Of a stretch of DNA of 64,000 nt, positions 8,816 through 15,537 are shown in pieces. Source of the stretch: JBDRRP01 sp964446485 (GTDB lineage: Bacteria > Desulfobacterota > Desulfobacteria > Desulfobacterales > JBDRRP01). The stretch spans positions 5,753 through 69,752 of the forward strand of contig CAYUOU010000011.1 of assembly GCA_964446485.1 (NCBI GenBank), read 5' to 3'. The notes below the pieces were generated by a model. It ran no database searches, was not told where the DNA came from, and saw only the letters and a program-made list of their open reading frames with translations. Each line of letters starts with the position of its first letter. Position 1 is the first letter of the stretch. The translations under genes and the position numbers were made by a program.

Positions 8816-10236
8816 CGGTGCAACCGTATGGTTTTCAGCAGGCTGCCGACGGAGCGAAAGACCCGTCGGATCTCGTCCACGTCACGCAGGTGTTTGAGCG
8901 TCTGGAGAACAAACCGGGGCCTAAAGTAAAACTCCCGGTATGCCCGCGATAGGATGTGGGTCAGCTCCTCCCGGGACATGTCCACCGTTTTCACCACCGG
9001 CCCGAAAGTCATGTCGAATTCTTTGAAGTCTTTGGCCAGCAGCAGATCATTCGCCACGGCATATTCGTAAAGCGAGGTGCCCGGGTAGCACATGGCGATG
9101 GAAAACTGCACCTGGTCCGGGGAGAGCTTCTTGGCAAAGGCGATGGTTTCTTCGACGCTTTTACGGGTGTCGTAGGGGAACCCGAACATGAACCCGCCAA
9201 GGGCCTGAATGCCGTGTCGCTTCACGCGGCGAACGCCCGCTTCGATCTGGGAAAGGGTCAACCCCTTTTTTATTTTGTCCAGCACGTCCTGGGAACCGCT
9301 CTCAACGCCGAGCCGGATCATTTTGCACCCACTGGCCTTCATTTCGGCCAGCATCTCGTCGTCGATGTTGTCCACCCGCCCGTTGCAGGTCCACACCAGC
9401 CGGAAGCCCTCGTCGCGCAGACGCTGGCAAAAAGCGATCACCCGTTTTTTATTGGTGGTGAAGGTGCCGTCGTCAATGTTGACTTCCTTCAGACCGTAGC
9501 GATCCACCAATTGATGCAGCTCCCCGAAGACACTGTCCAGACTCCGAAACCGCTGCCGGTGCCCATACATACTCTGGGGCCACAAACAGAAGGCGCAATG
9601 GTAGGGGCAGCCCCGTGCCGTCATCATATTCATGAAGGGCCGCCGGGAATACCAGGCTTCCAGGTACCAATGCCAGGGGATGGTCTCACGATCCGGAAAG
9701 GGTATGGCGTCCAGGTCGTCGGCCACCTCGCCGTCGCCGTTGTCTCGAATGGTGTCGCCCTGTCGCCAGGTTATGCCGCCGACGCCCTCGAGCCGAGGCC
9801 AGGCAGACGCTACGGCGGCAATCTTGGTATCGAACTCGTGGCGGATCACCACGTCGATGGCCGGGCACAGCATCAATGCCTGGCGGTGGAAGTAGGTCAC
9901 GTGGGGGCCCCCGGCAATGATGACGGCGCCGGTGGCATCCTTCAGCGCGGAAAGACTTTCATAATCCGCCGCACTGCTGGGGGTGGTGGTTTCCATGAAA
10001 ATAGCTTCCGGAGCGGCGTTCTTTGCTGCCGTCAGGGTCTGCGGCATATCGAGTTCCTCGATGACCGCATCGATATAAACCACCTCATGGCCCGCCGCCG
10101 TGAGCTGCGCCGCCGCGTATGCCAAAAAAATGGGATACTGGAGGTACTTGTCGCTCCGGTGCTTAATGATCCGGTTCTGGGACCGGGTACCGAACCCCTT
10201 TCCCGGCCAGGGCGGATTGATGATCAGAACGCGCAT
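8812..10236 (-). CDS. B12-binding domain radical SAM protein
   Basis: 474 residues from ATG 10236, where the cobalamin-binding domain begins directly (MRVLIINPPWPGKG). A start at 10302, overlapping the upstream stop as ATGA, would add 22 residues rich in Lys/Thr/Asn that look like translated low-complexity DNA, so I prefer 10236, although overlap coupling argues the other way. The radical SAM triad is in ARGCPYHCAFC (Cys210, Cys214, Cys217 from 10236), followed by VNIDDGTFTTNKKRV, RLGVESGSQ and CYPGTSLYEYA. This layout is shared with B12-dependent radical SAM enzymes of lipid and glycan loci. It is not a close duplicate of the radical SAM protein at 2.8 kb. Confidence 0.83.
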   Translation of the reverse strand: MRVLIINPPWPGKGFGTRSQNRIIKHRSDKYLQYPIFLAYAAAQLTAAGHEVVYIDAVIEELDMPQTLTAAKNAAPEAIFMETTTPSSAADYESLSALKDATGAVIIAGGPHVTYFHRQALMLCPAIDVVIRHEFDTKIAAVASAWPRLEGVGGITWRQGDTIRDNGDGEVADDLDAIPFPDRETIPWHWYLEAWYSRRPFMNMMTARGCPYHCAFCLWPQSMYGHRQRFRSLDSVFGELHQLVDRYGLKEVNIDDGTFTTNKKRVIAFCQRLRDEGFRLVWTCNGRVDNIDDEMLAEMKASGCKMIRLGVESGSQDVLDKIKKGLTLSQIEAGVRRVKRHGIQALGGFMFGFPYDTRKSVEETIAFAKKLSPDQVQFSIAMCYPGTSLYEYAVANDLLLAKDFKEFDMTFGPVVKTVDMSREELTHILSRAYREFYFRPRFVLQTLKHLRDVDEIRRVFRSVGSLLKTIRLHR

Positions 10237-10298
10237 GGTGTTTTGTCTTTTGTGTTTGGTGTTTGGTGACCGGATCGCCATTAGCACGGGCGGTTCCG

Positions 10299-11162
10299 TC
10301 ATTTTTTCCGCGCGACTCTGCCCCAGAGAAAACCCGTCAGTTGGATGCCAAAACTGGCGGCCAGCAGCGTCAATACTAGAGGCAGTTTCCCATCTTGCCG
10401 GCTGTGCCTGATAACGTTTACCGTGGACCAGGCCCGCAGTTTCAAAAATCCCTGCTTATTTACAACCCGTTTGGCAAAGAGATAACTGCTGATGCCGCGC
10501 CTGAACTGCCAGGCAAAAAAATCGCCCAACCGATCCCGGGCCGGATGCCAGGCCACCGCCTCGGGACAGTAGCGGATACGAAACCCGTTCCGGCCCAGGG
10601 CATGGGCCAGATAGCTGTCTTCTCCCCCGGCCAGGGGGAAGCCTTCGTCAAACCCGCCCACGCGCTCAAAAACGGCACGGGTCACCGCGCAATTGCAGGT
10701 GCTGAGGCTTTGGGTGAAGCCGTCGGCATCGACCCGCCAGATTCGGGGAAAGCCAACGCTGCCACCGGCAGGAAAACCCAGGGCGGAAATGGCGTTCCCC
10801 AATGTATTGGACGGCATCAATGCCAGCCGCCCCATCACCGCGGCGGCCTTCCCATCGGCCAGGGCTTCGTCAAAGGCATGGAGCCATCGGGGGTGAACCC
10901 GGCAATCGGCATCGGTGAACACCAGGATATCCCCGCAGGCCGCAGCCGCACCGGCGTTGCGGCACCGGGCCGGTCCCCGGTTGGTTTCCATGCGGATCAA
11001 CCGGTATGGCCAGGAGGCCGCCAGGTCGGCGGAACCGTCCGTGGAGGCGTCGTCCACCAGGATCACTTCATGGTCGGTATCGTACAGCCGGCCCAGGGAT
11101 TGAAGCAACCCCGGCAGGGTGGCCGCGGCATTGTAGACGGGAACAATGATGGAAAACTTCAT
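10299..11162 (-). CDS. glycosyltransferase family 2
   Basis: 287 residues. GT-A fold with SIIVPVYNAAATLPGL at the start, VILVDDASTDGS, and a DxD-type metal site in VFTDADCRVHPRW. A GGFDEGFPLAGGEDSYLA block follows near residue 195, the acceptor-side ED motif of many polymer-building GT2 enzymes. The C-terminal 25 residues are hydrophobic (LPLVLTLLAASFGIQLTGFL), giving a probable membrane anchor. Its ATG overlaps the stop of an upstream 51-codon membrane ORF (ATGA), and its own stop lies close to or overlaps the radical SAM gene. It probably extends a lipid-linked glycan on the cytoplasmic face. Confidence 0.83.
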   Translation of the reverse strand: MKFSIIVPVYNAAATLPGLLQSLGRLYDTDHEVILVDDASTDGSADLAASWPYRLIRMETNRGPARCRNAGAAAACGDILVFTDADCRVHPRWLHAFDEALADGKAAAVMGRLALMPSNTLGNAISALGFPAGGSVGFPRIWRVDADGFTQSLSTCNCAVTRAVFERVGGFDEGFPLAGGEDSYLAHALGRNGFRIRYCPEAVAWHPARDRLGDFFAWQFRRGISSYLFAKRVVNKQGFLKLRAWSTVNVIRHSRQDGKLPLVLTLLAASFGIQLTGFLWGRVARKK

Positions 11163-11314
11163 GACGACTCAGGGTCTTGCCAGCCGGGCGCTGCCATTTC
11201 AACGGCCCGCTGATTCCGGCCACGGGCCTGCCCGCCCCATAACCGGCAGACGAGTTCTGAGATCAGGCCCATCATAAAGATGACCACCGAGGTGGACAAC
11301 AACGGGGCGCTCAT
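11159..11314 (-). CDS. orphan 51-residue transmembrane peptide resembling a GT2 C-terminal tail
   Basis: A short ORF with ATG at 11314 and its stop overlapping the next ATG (ATGA). It encodes one hydrophobic segment, LLSTSVVIFMMGLISELV, followed by a basic, soluble tail. That segment closely resembles the last transmembrane helix of the DPM1-like glycosyltransferase at 17.2 kb (LLLNSSVIVFLMGMISEQI). An in-frame stop lies just five codons upstream of the ATG, so no catalytic domain is attached. It is either a remnant of a lost or recombined GT2 gene whose 3' end stayed behind, or a genuine small membrane protein. Translational coupling to the downstream GT2 would favour retention. Confidence 0.45.
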   Translation of the reverse strand: MSAPLLSTSVVIFMMGLISELVCRLWGGQARGRNQRAVEMAAPGWQDPESS

Positions 11315-11518
11315 ATCAGCATCTTCTCATCTTCATGGGCTTCCGAATTTTTTCCACAGGTCGCGCCACCATCGCCTGACCGATTGTCTCTAAAAGCGCA
11401 AATCGGATTTGCAGATTATTCAAAAACGGATTACGGGTCAAGCTTGGAATGGTCGGGGGGCAACGGGTCAGGGCCGCCGCAGGCGTGGCGACGGCCAATG
11501 GCGGTTGAGTCTTCGAGC

Positions 11519-11548
11519 TTGACCAGGATGTTCGGAATACGGTATATT
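11519..11548 (+). promoter_or_regulatory. sigma-70-type promoter for the decayed toxin-antitoxin locus
   Basis: TTGACC at 11519-11524, an 18-bp spacer and TATATT at 11543-11548, about 20 bases before the ATG at 11570. Recognised by eye only. The preceding stretch 11315-11518 shows no convincing gene. Confidence 0.4.
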
Positions 11549-11569
11549 TTTTCAAACGAAGCCCGAATT

Positions 11570-11956
11570 ATGCCTCAAATTACATTGAAGGAAACCATCA
11601 CCCGAAAAATCGATATCCCGCTGGATACGCTCGCGGAGATTATCGATAATTTAAGTGCGGACGACAAAAAGAGACTGCTGTCGAAACTCAGGAAGTCCGG
11701 CGAGCCGTTCAAAAAGTTTGAAAAATATAAAATATCCGAAATTATTTCGGTTTTTTTTGAAACTGAGCTGTATGAAGATGAATTTTTGGCCGATCTGGAA
11801 GCGGGTCTCAAAAAGTCATCCGTGTACAGATATCTCGAATGCCTGAAATCGGCGAATTACGCCCTGATCTGCTCAAGCCCGCGGCCCCCTTTCCTGAAAC
11901 GCTCATCGAGGAAGTCGGTGGATGCCTCCGCTACAAGGGCGAGGCCAAGTCATTGA
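11570..11956 (+). CDS. hypothetical protein, possible antitoxin-like; C-terminus probably frameshifted
   Basis: The ATG at 11570 opens a charged, helical 128-codon frame. The first ~88 residues look genuine: PQITLKETITRKIDIPLDTL, LSADDKKRLLSKLRK and a C-terminal LYEDEFLADLEAGLKKSSVY. The remaining ~40 residues (CSSPRPPFLKRSSRK...) look like out-of-frame translation, because the same DNA in another frame gives a good antitoxin-like sequence (11839-12015). I suspect a lost stop or a frameshift near 11830. Its position before an antitoxin-like and a PIN-like fragment points to a degraded toxin-antitoxin or related regulatory locus. I do not recognise the family with certainty. Confidence 0.4.
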   Translation: MPQITLKETITRKIDIPLDTLAEIIDNLSADDKKRLLSKLRKSGEPFKKFEKYKISEIISVFFETELYEDEFLADLEAGLKKSSVYRYLECLKSANYALICSSPRPPFLKRSSRKSVDASATRARPSH

Positions 11957-12015
11957 AAGACATGCAGGACGCCATTGGCCGAGGCGCACTGAAGGCTTCT
12001 CGTGGTAACGGTTGA
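11839..12015 (+). CDS. antitoxin-like small protein (partner of PIN toxin fragment)
   Basis: 58 residues from ATG 11839. The C-terminal half, EEVGGCLRYKGEAKSLKDMQ followed by DAIGRGA, matches the short conserved tail of antitoxins that accompany PIN-domain VapC toxins (G-C-L-K/R-Y-x-G, then E/D-M-x-x-A-I-x-x-G). It overlaps the GTG of the PIN fragment by 14 bases, the usual order for antitoxin then toxin. It also overlaps the doubtful 3' end of the preceding ORF, and its frame stays open upstream to 11782, so the real start is uncertain. Because the toxin is truncated, the module is probably inactive. Confidence 0.45.
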   Translation: MPEIGELRPDLLKPAAPFPETLIEEVGGCLRYKGEAKSLKDMQDAIGRGALKASRGNG

Positions 12016-12115
12016 CACCAACGTCGTTGTCCGCTTTCTCGCCTTCGACAAGGACATGATCAAAAAGGCCGCGGGCCTTTGCCGCTGCGCCGTCAGACTG
12101 CCCATTGCCGATTAG
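12002..12115 (+). pseudogene. PIN-domain (VapC-like) toxin, N-terminal fragment
   Basis: GTG start at 12002 and TAG at 12113-12115 give only 37 residues. They begin VTVDTNVVVRFLAFDKD, the first strand and first catalytic Asp of a PIN ribonuclease (D-T-N-V-x-V-R-F-L), followed by IKKAAGL. A functional VapC has about 130 residues and further acidic residues that are absent here. Sequence after the stop passes straight into repeat-rich noncoding DNA, so the gene was cut by deletion or recombination. Confidence 0.6.
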
Positions 12116-12137
12116 GTCAAGGACCGGTGGCAGATTG

Positions 12138-12200
12138 ATACTCTCCTCCTGCCTTTGTCCTTGACTGCAGATCCCTCGTCGTGAACTCCTCGGGATGACA
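12138..12200. repeat. dispersed direct repeat, copy A (box 1)
   Basis: About 63 bp nearly identical (two mismatches seen) to 13938-14000, in the same orientation. It includes the blocks GACTGCAGATCCCTCGTCGT and CTCCTCGGGATGACA. The second copy starts exactly 1800 bases downstream. Confidence 0.8.
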
Positions 12201-12278
12201 TAGGGGGTGAAGGTTTCGGGATGACATAGGGGGTGAGGGTTTCGGGATGACATAGGGGGTGAGGGTTTCAGGATGACA
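12191..12278. repeat. 26-bp tandem repeat, about 3.4 copies
   Basis: Units start at 12191, 12217 and 12243 with a partial one at 12269. The core is GGATGACATAGGGGGTGA followed by a G/T-rich tail. Units two and three are identical and unit one differs by one base. A diverged array with the same 26-bp period is at 58298-58408. Confidence 0.85.
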
Positions 12279-12311
12279 CGCAATGTCGGTGACACCTTGC
12301 GCATGACACGT

Positions 12312-12347
12312 TTTCCCGTGTCATTCCGAACGTTGGTGAGGAATCCG
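12312..12347. repeat. dispersed direct repeat, copy A (box 2)
   Basis: 36 bp matching 14031-14066 with two mismatches; the shared core is CGTTGGTGAGGAATCCG. With box 1 it brackets the 12.35-13.94 kb segment that holds the broken ATPase gene. Confidence 0.75.
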
Positions 12348-12407
12348 AAATTGAGAAGATCAACGGAAAACGGTGACATCCGGCAAGAAAAACGACAGAT
12401 GCCCTTA

Positions 12408-12482
12408 CTTTGACGGCCTTAACTCCAAACAATCCCAACGCTCCAAACGCTCCTAACGATCCAAACGCGCCCAAACGCTCCC
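12408..12482. repeat. degenerate 9-bp minisatellite
   Basis: Imperfect repeats of a unit close to AACGCTCCC, with variants such as AACGCTCCA and AACGATCCA, sit directly beyond the 3' end of the broken ATPase gene. The same unit forms the much longer array at 15288-15534 between two other ATPase genes. Confidence 0.7.
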
Positions 12483-12498
12483 GATGCCGCCAAAACCG

Positions 12499-13261
12499 CT
12501 ACAGCATCCACCAGGGCACGGCAAAAAGCTGTTCGTCCAGACGGATCGGACTTGGCACCGCGCAAACGATCAGCCCGGGGCCGATGCGCGCTTTGGGAAA
12601 ACATTCGCGCAGGATCCCGACGGCCTTGCCGTCGTTTCGTGTGGGGTTGCTCTTGGCCTTGATCTCAATGGGGAAAAGGATGCCGTTGATCTCCAGGATC
12701 AGATCCACCTCCGCACCGCCGTAGCTTCTGAAATGATAGATCTCCGGCTGCAGAGGCCAAGCTTGAACCGCCTTGATGATTTCGAGCGCCACCCAGGTCT
12801 CGAACAGGGCGCCCAGCAGAGGGTGGCCGCCGATGGCATCGGGGGTGCCGATTTTCTGCAACTGGCAGATAAAACCGGTGTCGGCGAAGTATCCCTTGGG
12901 CCTTCCGGCGATGCGCTTGACCGGATTGCGGGAAAAAGCCGGCAGGGAAAACCACAAAAAGCCCTTTGGTCCCCAGGCGGTCCACCTGACGTTTGATCGG
13001 GCCAAGCAATTCGGGTGCATACTGGATTTCGTCCAGAAAAACCGGCGGCGGGTTGTTTTGTAAAAAAAATTCAGGGTCTTGTCTGGCGTTGGCGACATCC
13101 ACCACCGGGTCGAAAACGACCGACGCGACCTTTTGGCCGAAAAGATGCTTCACCAGGGTGGATTTTCCCACCTGACGCGCGCCGAGAACCGCCAACACCG
13201 GATAGTACCGAAACAGTTCAAGAAGTTATTCTTCGATGAGGCGGGGTCGATAGGTATTCAT
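12499..13261 (-). pseudogene. DUF4143-type AAA ATPase, broken by nonsense, frameshift and internal deletion
   Basis: The minus strand reads MNTYRPRLIEE from 13261, then TAA at codon 12, then continues in frame into a Walker A (VLGARQVGKSTL) and Walker B with its DUF4143-family extension (PVFLDEIQYAPELL). After RQVDRLGTKG the frame is lost near 12975. The homologous C-terminal part resumes in another frame: SLPAFSRNPVKRI, KGYFADTGFICQL, GALFETWVALEI and the nuclease-like FRSYGGAEVDLIL with EIKAKS. Family members have about 380-430 residues; only about 250 codons remain, so the region between Walker B and the DUF4143 domain is missing. At least three lesions are visible, so this is a dead gene and not an assembly error at one base. 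Confidence 0.85.
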
Positions 13262-13379
13262 GGGCAGCCTTCAGATATTCTGTATTTTCGGGAATGATAT
13301 TCCCGATATTACAGACTTCTGGGTGGGTGGCAAGCCAATCTTGTTTCTTGCGCAAAAAGCGCCAAGCGCAATGCCGATG

Positions 13380-13588
13380 TAGGGCGCGGGGTTTATCCCC
13401 GCCCACGGCCAGGACCAATTGCCATCGCCGCTTCGGATGCCTGCGGGCGGGCATAAAGCCCGCCCCTACGCCTGATGACGGCAAGCGGCACCCTCTGTAG
13501 GGCGCGGGGTTTATCCCCGCCCGCGACCAGGACCAATTGCCATCGCCGGCTCGGCTGCCTGCGGGCGGGCATAAAGCCCGCCCCTACG
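13380..13588. repeat. REP-like GC-rich repeat, two copies 118 bp apart
   Basis: Two ~91-bp copies (13380-13470 and 13498-13588). Each begins with GGCGCGGGGTTTATCCCCGC and ends with GGGCATAAAGCCCGCCCCTA, each of which can fold into a hairpin. A related GGGGTTTATCCCC element is repeated at 51.1-51.4 kb. The surrounding 13262-13629 holds no gene that I can support. Confidence 0.8.
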
Positions 13589-13629
13589 ATTTTGGCGCAG
13601 GGCTGTGGCCCGACCAAAATGCAGCATAA

Positions 13630-13672
13630 TGCGGAAAAGTCTTGACTATTCCGCAAAGCATTACAGTATAGT
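13630..13672 (+). promoter_or_regulatory. promoter with palindrome straddling the -35
   Basis: TTGACT at 13642 and TATAGT at 13667, spacer 19 bp. The -35 lies inside a perfect 7-bp inverted repeat, TGCGGAA at 13630-13636 and TTCCGCA at 13649-13655, which looks like an operator. The gene it once served is reduced to the fragment at 13709-13903. Confidence 0.35.
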
Positions 13673-13708
13673 CGCAAAACTTTTCGCGCTGAAAGGACGG
13701 TCGCGGTT

Positions 13709-13903
13709 GGAACGGCAGCAGAGACAGCAGATCATCTCAGAGCCAAGCGATCTTTCGATCAACCCTCCAAAACGCTTCGCCGGTTCGCCGCGCGCCACAA
13801 CGTCGATGCCGTTCAACTGGTTCTCCATCTCAAGCACGAGAAGGTCATCGATGGTATTCAGGTTCGGCGCGGCGCGGACTTTCTCGCCGCGCTTTCACTG
13901 TAG
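13709..13903 (+). pseudogene. C-terminal fragment resembling a DUF4143-type ATPase tail
   Basis: A frame without a usable start codon ends at TAG 13901-13903. Its last 45 codons, including KTLRRFAARHNVDAVQLVLH, VIDGIQVRRGADFL and AALSL, resemble the tail of ATP-binding proteins in which an R-x-F stretch precedes a QLV-x-x-L strand and a final P/R-x-x-x-F/W-L. It lies beside one broken and two intact ATPase genes, which supports this reading, but the fragment is short. It would be an additional decayed member of the group. Confidence 0.35.
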
Positions 13904-13937
13904 CCGCTGATCAAAGCGAGGGATTTTTTACCGGTTT

Positions 13938-14066
13938 ATACTCTCCTCCCGCCTGTGTCCTTGACTGCAGATCCCTCGTCGTGAACTCCTCGGGATGACA
14001 CCGGAGGCGAGGTTCGGGATGATACGCCTCTTTCCCGTGTCATTGCGGACGTTGGTGAGGAATCCG
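13938..14066. repeat. dispersed direct repeat, copy B (boxes 1 and 2)
   Basis: Second copy of the 63-bp box (13938-14000) and of the 36-bp box (14031-14066) found at 12138-12200 and 12312-12347, in the same order and orientation. The spacer is shorter here and holds only one diverged GGATGAC unit. It lies directly upstream of the promoter of the intact ATPase gene. Confidence 0.78.
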
Positions 14067-14079
14067 CCGTTCACGACTC

Positions 14080-14108
14080 TTGCAATTCAACTTTTTCTCC
14101 GCTAATAT
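14080..14108 (+). promoter_or_regulatory. sigma-70-type promoter of the ATPase gene
   Basis: TTGCAA at 14080-14085, a 17-bp spacer and TAATAT at 14103-14108, 27 bases before the chosen ATG at 14136. Near-consensus spacing and a correct distance to a GGAGG ribosome binding site support it. Confidence 0.55.
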
Positions 14109-14135
14109 GCATGTATATTGACGGAGGCCACGACG

Positions 14136-15287
14136 ATGTACAAAAGACGGCTCGACCTTCCCCGATCCCCGCAAACCAGTTTCTTTCTCTGGGGGCCGCG
14201 CCAGACCGGCAAGACCACCCTGCTCAAGGCGTGCTATTCCGACGCCTGGCGCATCGACCTGCTCAAGACCGACGAGCTGGTGCGCTATCTCAAACAGCCT
14301 TCCCTGCTGCGCGAGCAGGTGGCTTCCCTGCCGGCAAAGACCTTGGTGGTGGTGGACGAAATCCAGAAGGCGCCCGTGCTGCTGGATGAAATCCACTACC
14401 TGATCCAGGAGCGGCAGACGGTTTTTGCCCTTTGCGGTTCCAGCGCCCGCAAGGTGCGCCGGGGCCATGCCAACCTGCTGGGAGGCCGCGCCGTCCGCTA
14501 TGAACTGCTGGGCCTGGTGGCCGAAGAGTTGGGCGATGATTTTACCATCGAGCGCTTCGTCAATACCGGCCCCTTGCCCGAGCACTACGGCGCACGAGAC
14601 CCGGCCCTGAGGCTGCGCAGCTACGTGGACGACTATCTGCGCGAGGAAATCCTGCAGGAAGGGCTCACGCGCCAGCTCCCGGTCTTTTCCGACTTTCTGC
14701 GCCTGGCGGCCATCGGCGACACCGAGGTGCTCAACATCGCCAACGTCGCCAGAGAGGCGGGCATGGCCGCCTCCACGGTTCGCGACCATTACGGCATTCT
14801 GGTGGACACCTTGATGGGCGCTTTTTTGCCGGCCTTCACCCTGCGGCCCAAACGCCGCACCGTCCAGGCACCCAAGTTTTATTTTCGCGACATCGGGGTC
14901 GTCAATCACCTGGCCCGCCGGGGCGCCGTGCAGCCCGGCGCCGAGCTTTTCGGCAAGGCCTTCGAAAACTGGGTCTTTCACGAGCTGTCGGCCCACAGCC
15001 GCTATAGCCAGCGGTTCTATGAGCTGTCCTATTGGCGCCTTTCCAGCGGGATCGAAGTCGATTTCATCCTCGGGCCGGCCGCGGCCGCCATCGAGGCCAA
15101 GGGAAAAACCCGGGTGAACGTGGAGGATTTGAAGGGACTGCGCAACTTCAAAAAAGACTTTCCCCAGGTCGGCGAATCCATCGTCGTCTGCCTGGAGAAA
15201 CATTCCCGGATCACCGAGGACGGGATCCGCATTCTGCCCTACCGCGAATTTGCACGGATGCTCTGGAAGGGAAAATTGACGCCTTAA
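14136..15287 (+). CDS. AAA ATPase with C-terminal DUF4143 nuclease-like domain
   Basis: 383 residues from ATG 14136, which has GGAGG eight bases upstream; a TTG at 14118 is less likely. Walker A is WGPRQTGKTTLL near residues 20-31 and Walker B is LVVVDEIQKAPVLLDEIHYL near 75-94, with the sensor-like CGSSARKVRRG. The C-terminal half has FYFRDIGVVNHL, LFGKAFENWVFHEL and a PD-(D/E)XK-like core, SGIEVDFIL then IEAKGKT. The DUF4143/DUF234 ATPases are abundant in anaerobes; their function is not established. It appears intact, in contrast to its relative at 12.5-13.3 kb. A minisatellite and an assembly gap lie directly past its stop. Confidence 0.83.
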   Translation: MYKRRLDLPRSPQTSFFLWGPRQTGKTTLLKACYSDAWRIDLLKTDELVRYLKQPSLLREQVASLPAKTLVVVDEIQKAPVLLDEIHYLIQERQTVFALCGSSARKVRRGHANLLGGRAVRYELLGLVAEELGDDFTIERFVNTGPLPEHYGARDPALRLRSYVDDYLREEILQEGLTRQLPVFSDFLRLAAIGDTEVLNIANVAREAGMAASTVRDHYGILVDTLMGAFLPAFTLRPKRRTVQAPKFYFRDIGVVNHLARRGAVQPGAELFGKAFENWVFHELSAHSRYSQRFYELSYWRLSSGIEVDFILGPAAAAIEAKGKTRVNVEDLKGLRNFKKDFPQVGESIVVCLEKHSRITEDGIRILPYREFARMLWKGKLTP

Positions 15288-15534
15288 CTCCTAACGATCC
15301 TAACACTCCCAACGCTCCCAACGCTCCCAACGCTCCCAACGCTCCCAACGCTCCCAACGCTCCCAACGCNNNNNNNNNNNNNNNNNNNNNNNNNNNNNNN
15401 NNNNNNNNNNNNNNNNNNNNNNNNNNNNNNNNNNNNNNNNNNNNNNNNNNNNNNNNNNNNNNNNNNNNNCCAACGCTCCCAACGCTCCCAACGCTCCCAA
15501 CGCTCCCAACGCTCCCAACGCTCCTAACCTGGGC
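15288..15534. repeat. 9-bp minisatellite interrupted by an assembly gap
   Basis: Near-perfect copies of AACGCTCCC run from the 3' end of one ATPase gene to the 3' end of the convergent one, broken by 100 Ns. Because the unit is a multiple of three it is open in several frames and reads as Asn-Ala-Pro, which should not be taken as coding. Copy number is unknown. Confidence 0.92.
15370..15469. other. assembly gap (100 N)
   Basis: Exactly 100 Ns, the conventional placeholder for a gap of unknown length. It falls inside the 9-bp array, so repeat collapse is the probable cause. Confidence 0.98.
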
Positions 15535-15537
15535 TGC

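Noticed and set aside
8956..10269. A 437-codon plus-strand frame opposite the radical SAM gene
   Set aside because: It is the antisense shadow of a GC-rich gene with clear radical SAM motifs; its own translation has no recognisable domain.
11316..11555. A 79-codon minus-strand frame upstream of the GT2 operon
   Set aside because: No recognisable motif and it overlaps the promoter region of the plus-strand locus.
12191..12278. CRISPR array
   Set aside because: Units are contiguous 26-mers without unique spacers and no cas gene is in the window.
14040..15203. A 387-codon minus-strand frame opposite the intact ATPase
   Set aside because: Antisense shadow; the plus strand has promoter, ribosome binding site, Walker motifs and a full family length.
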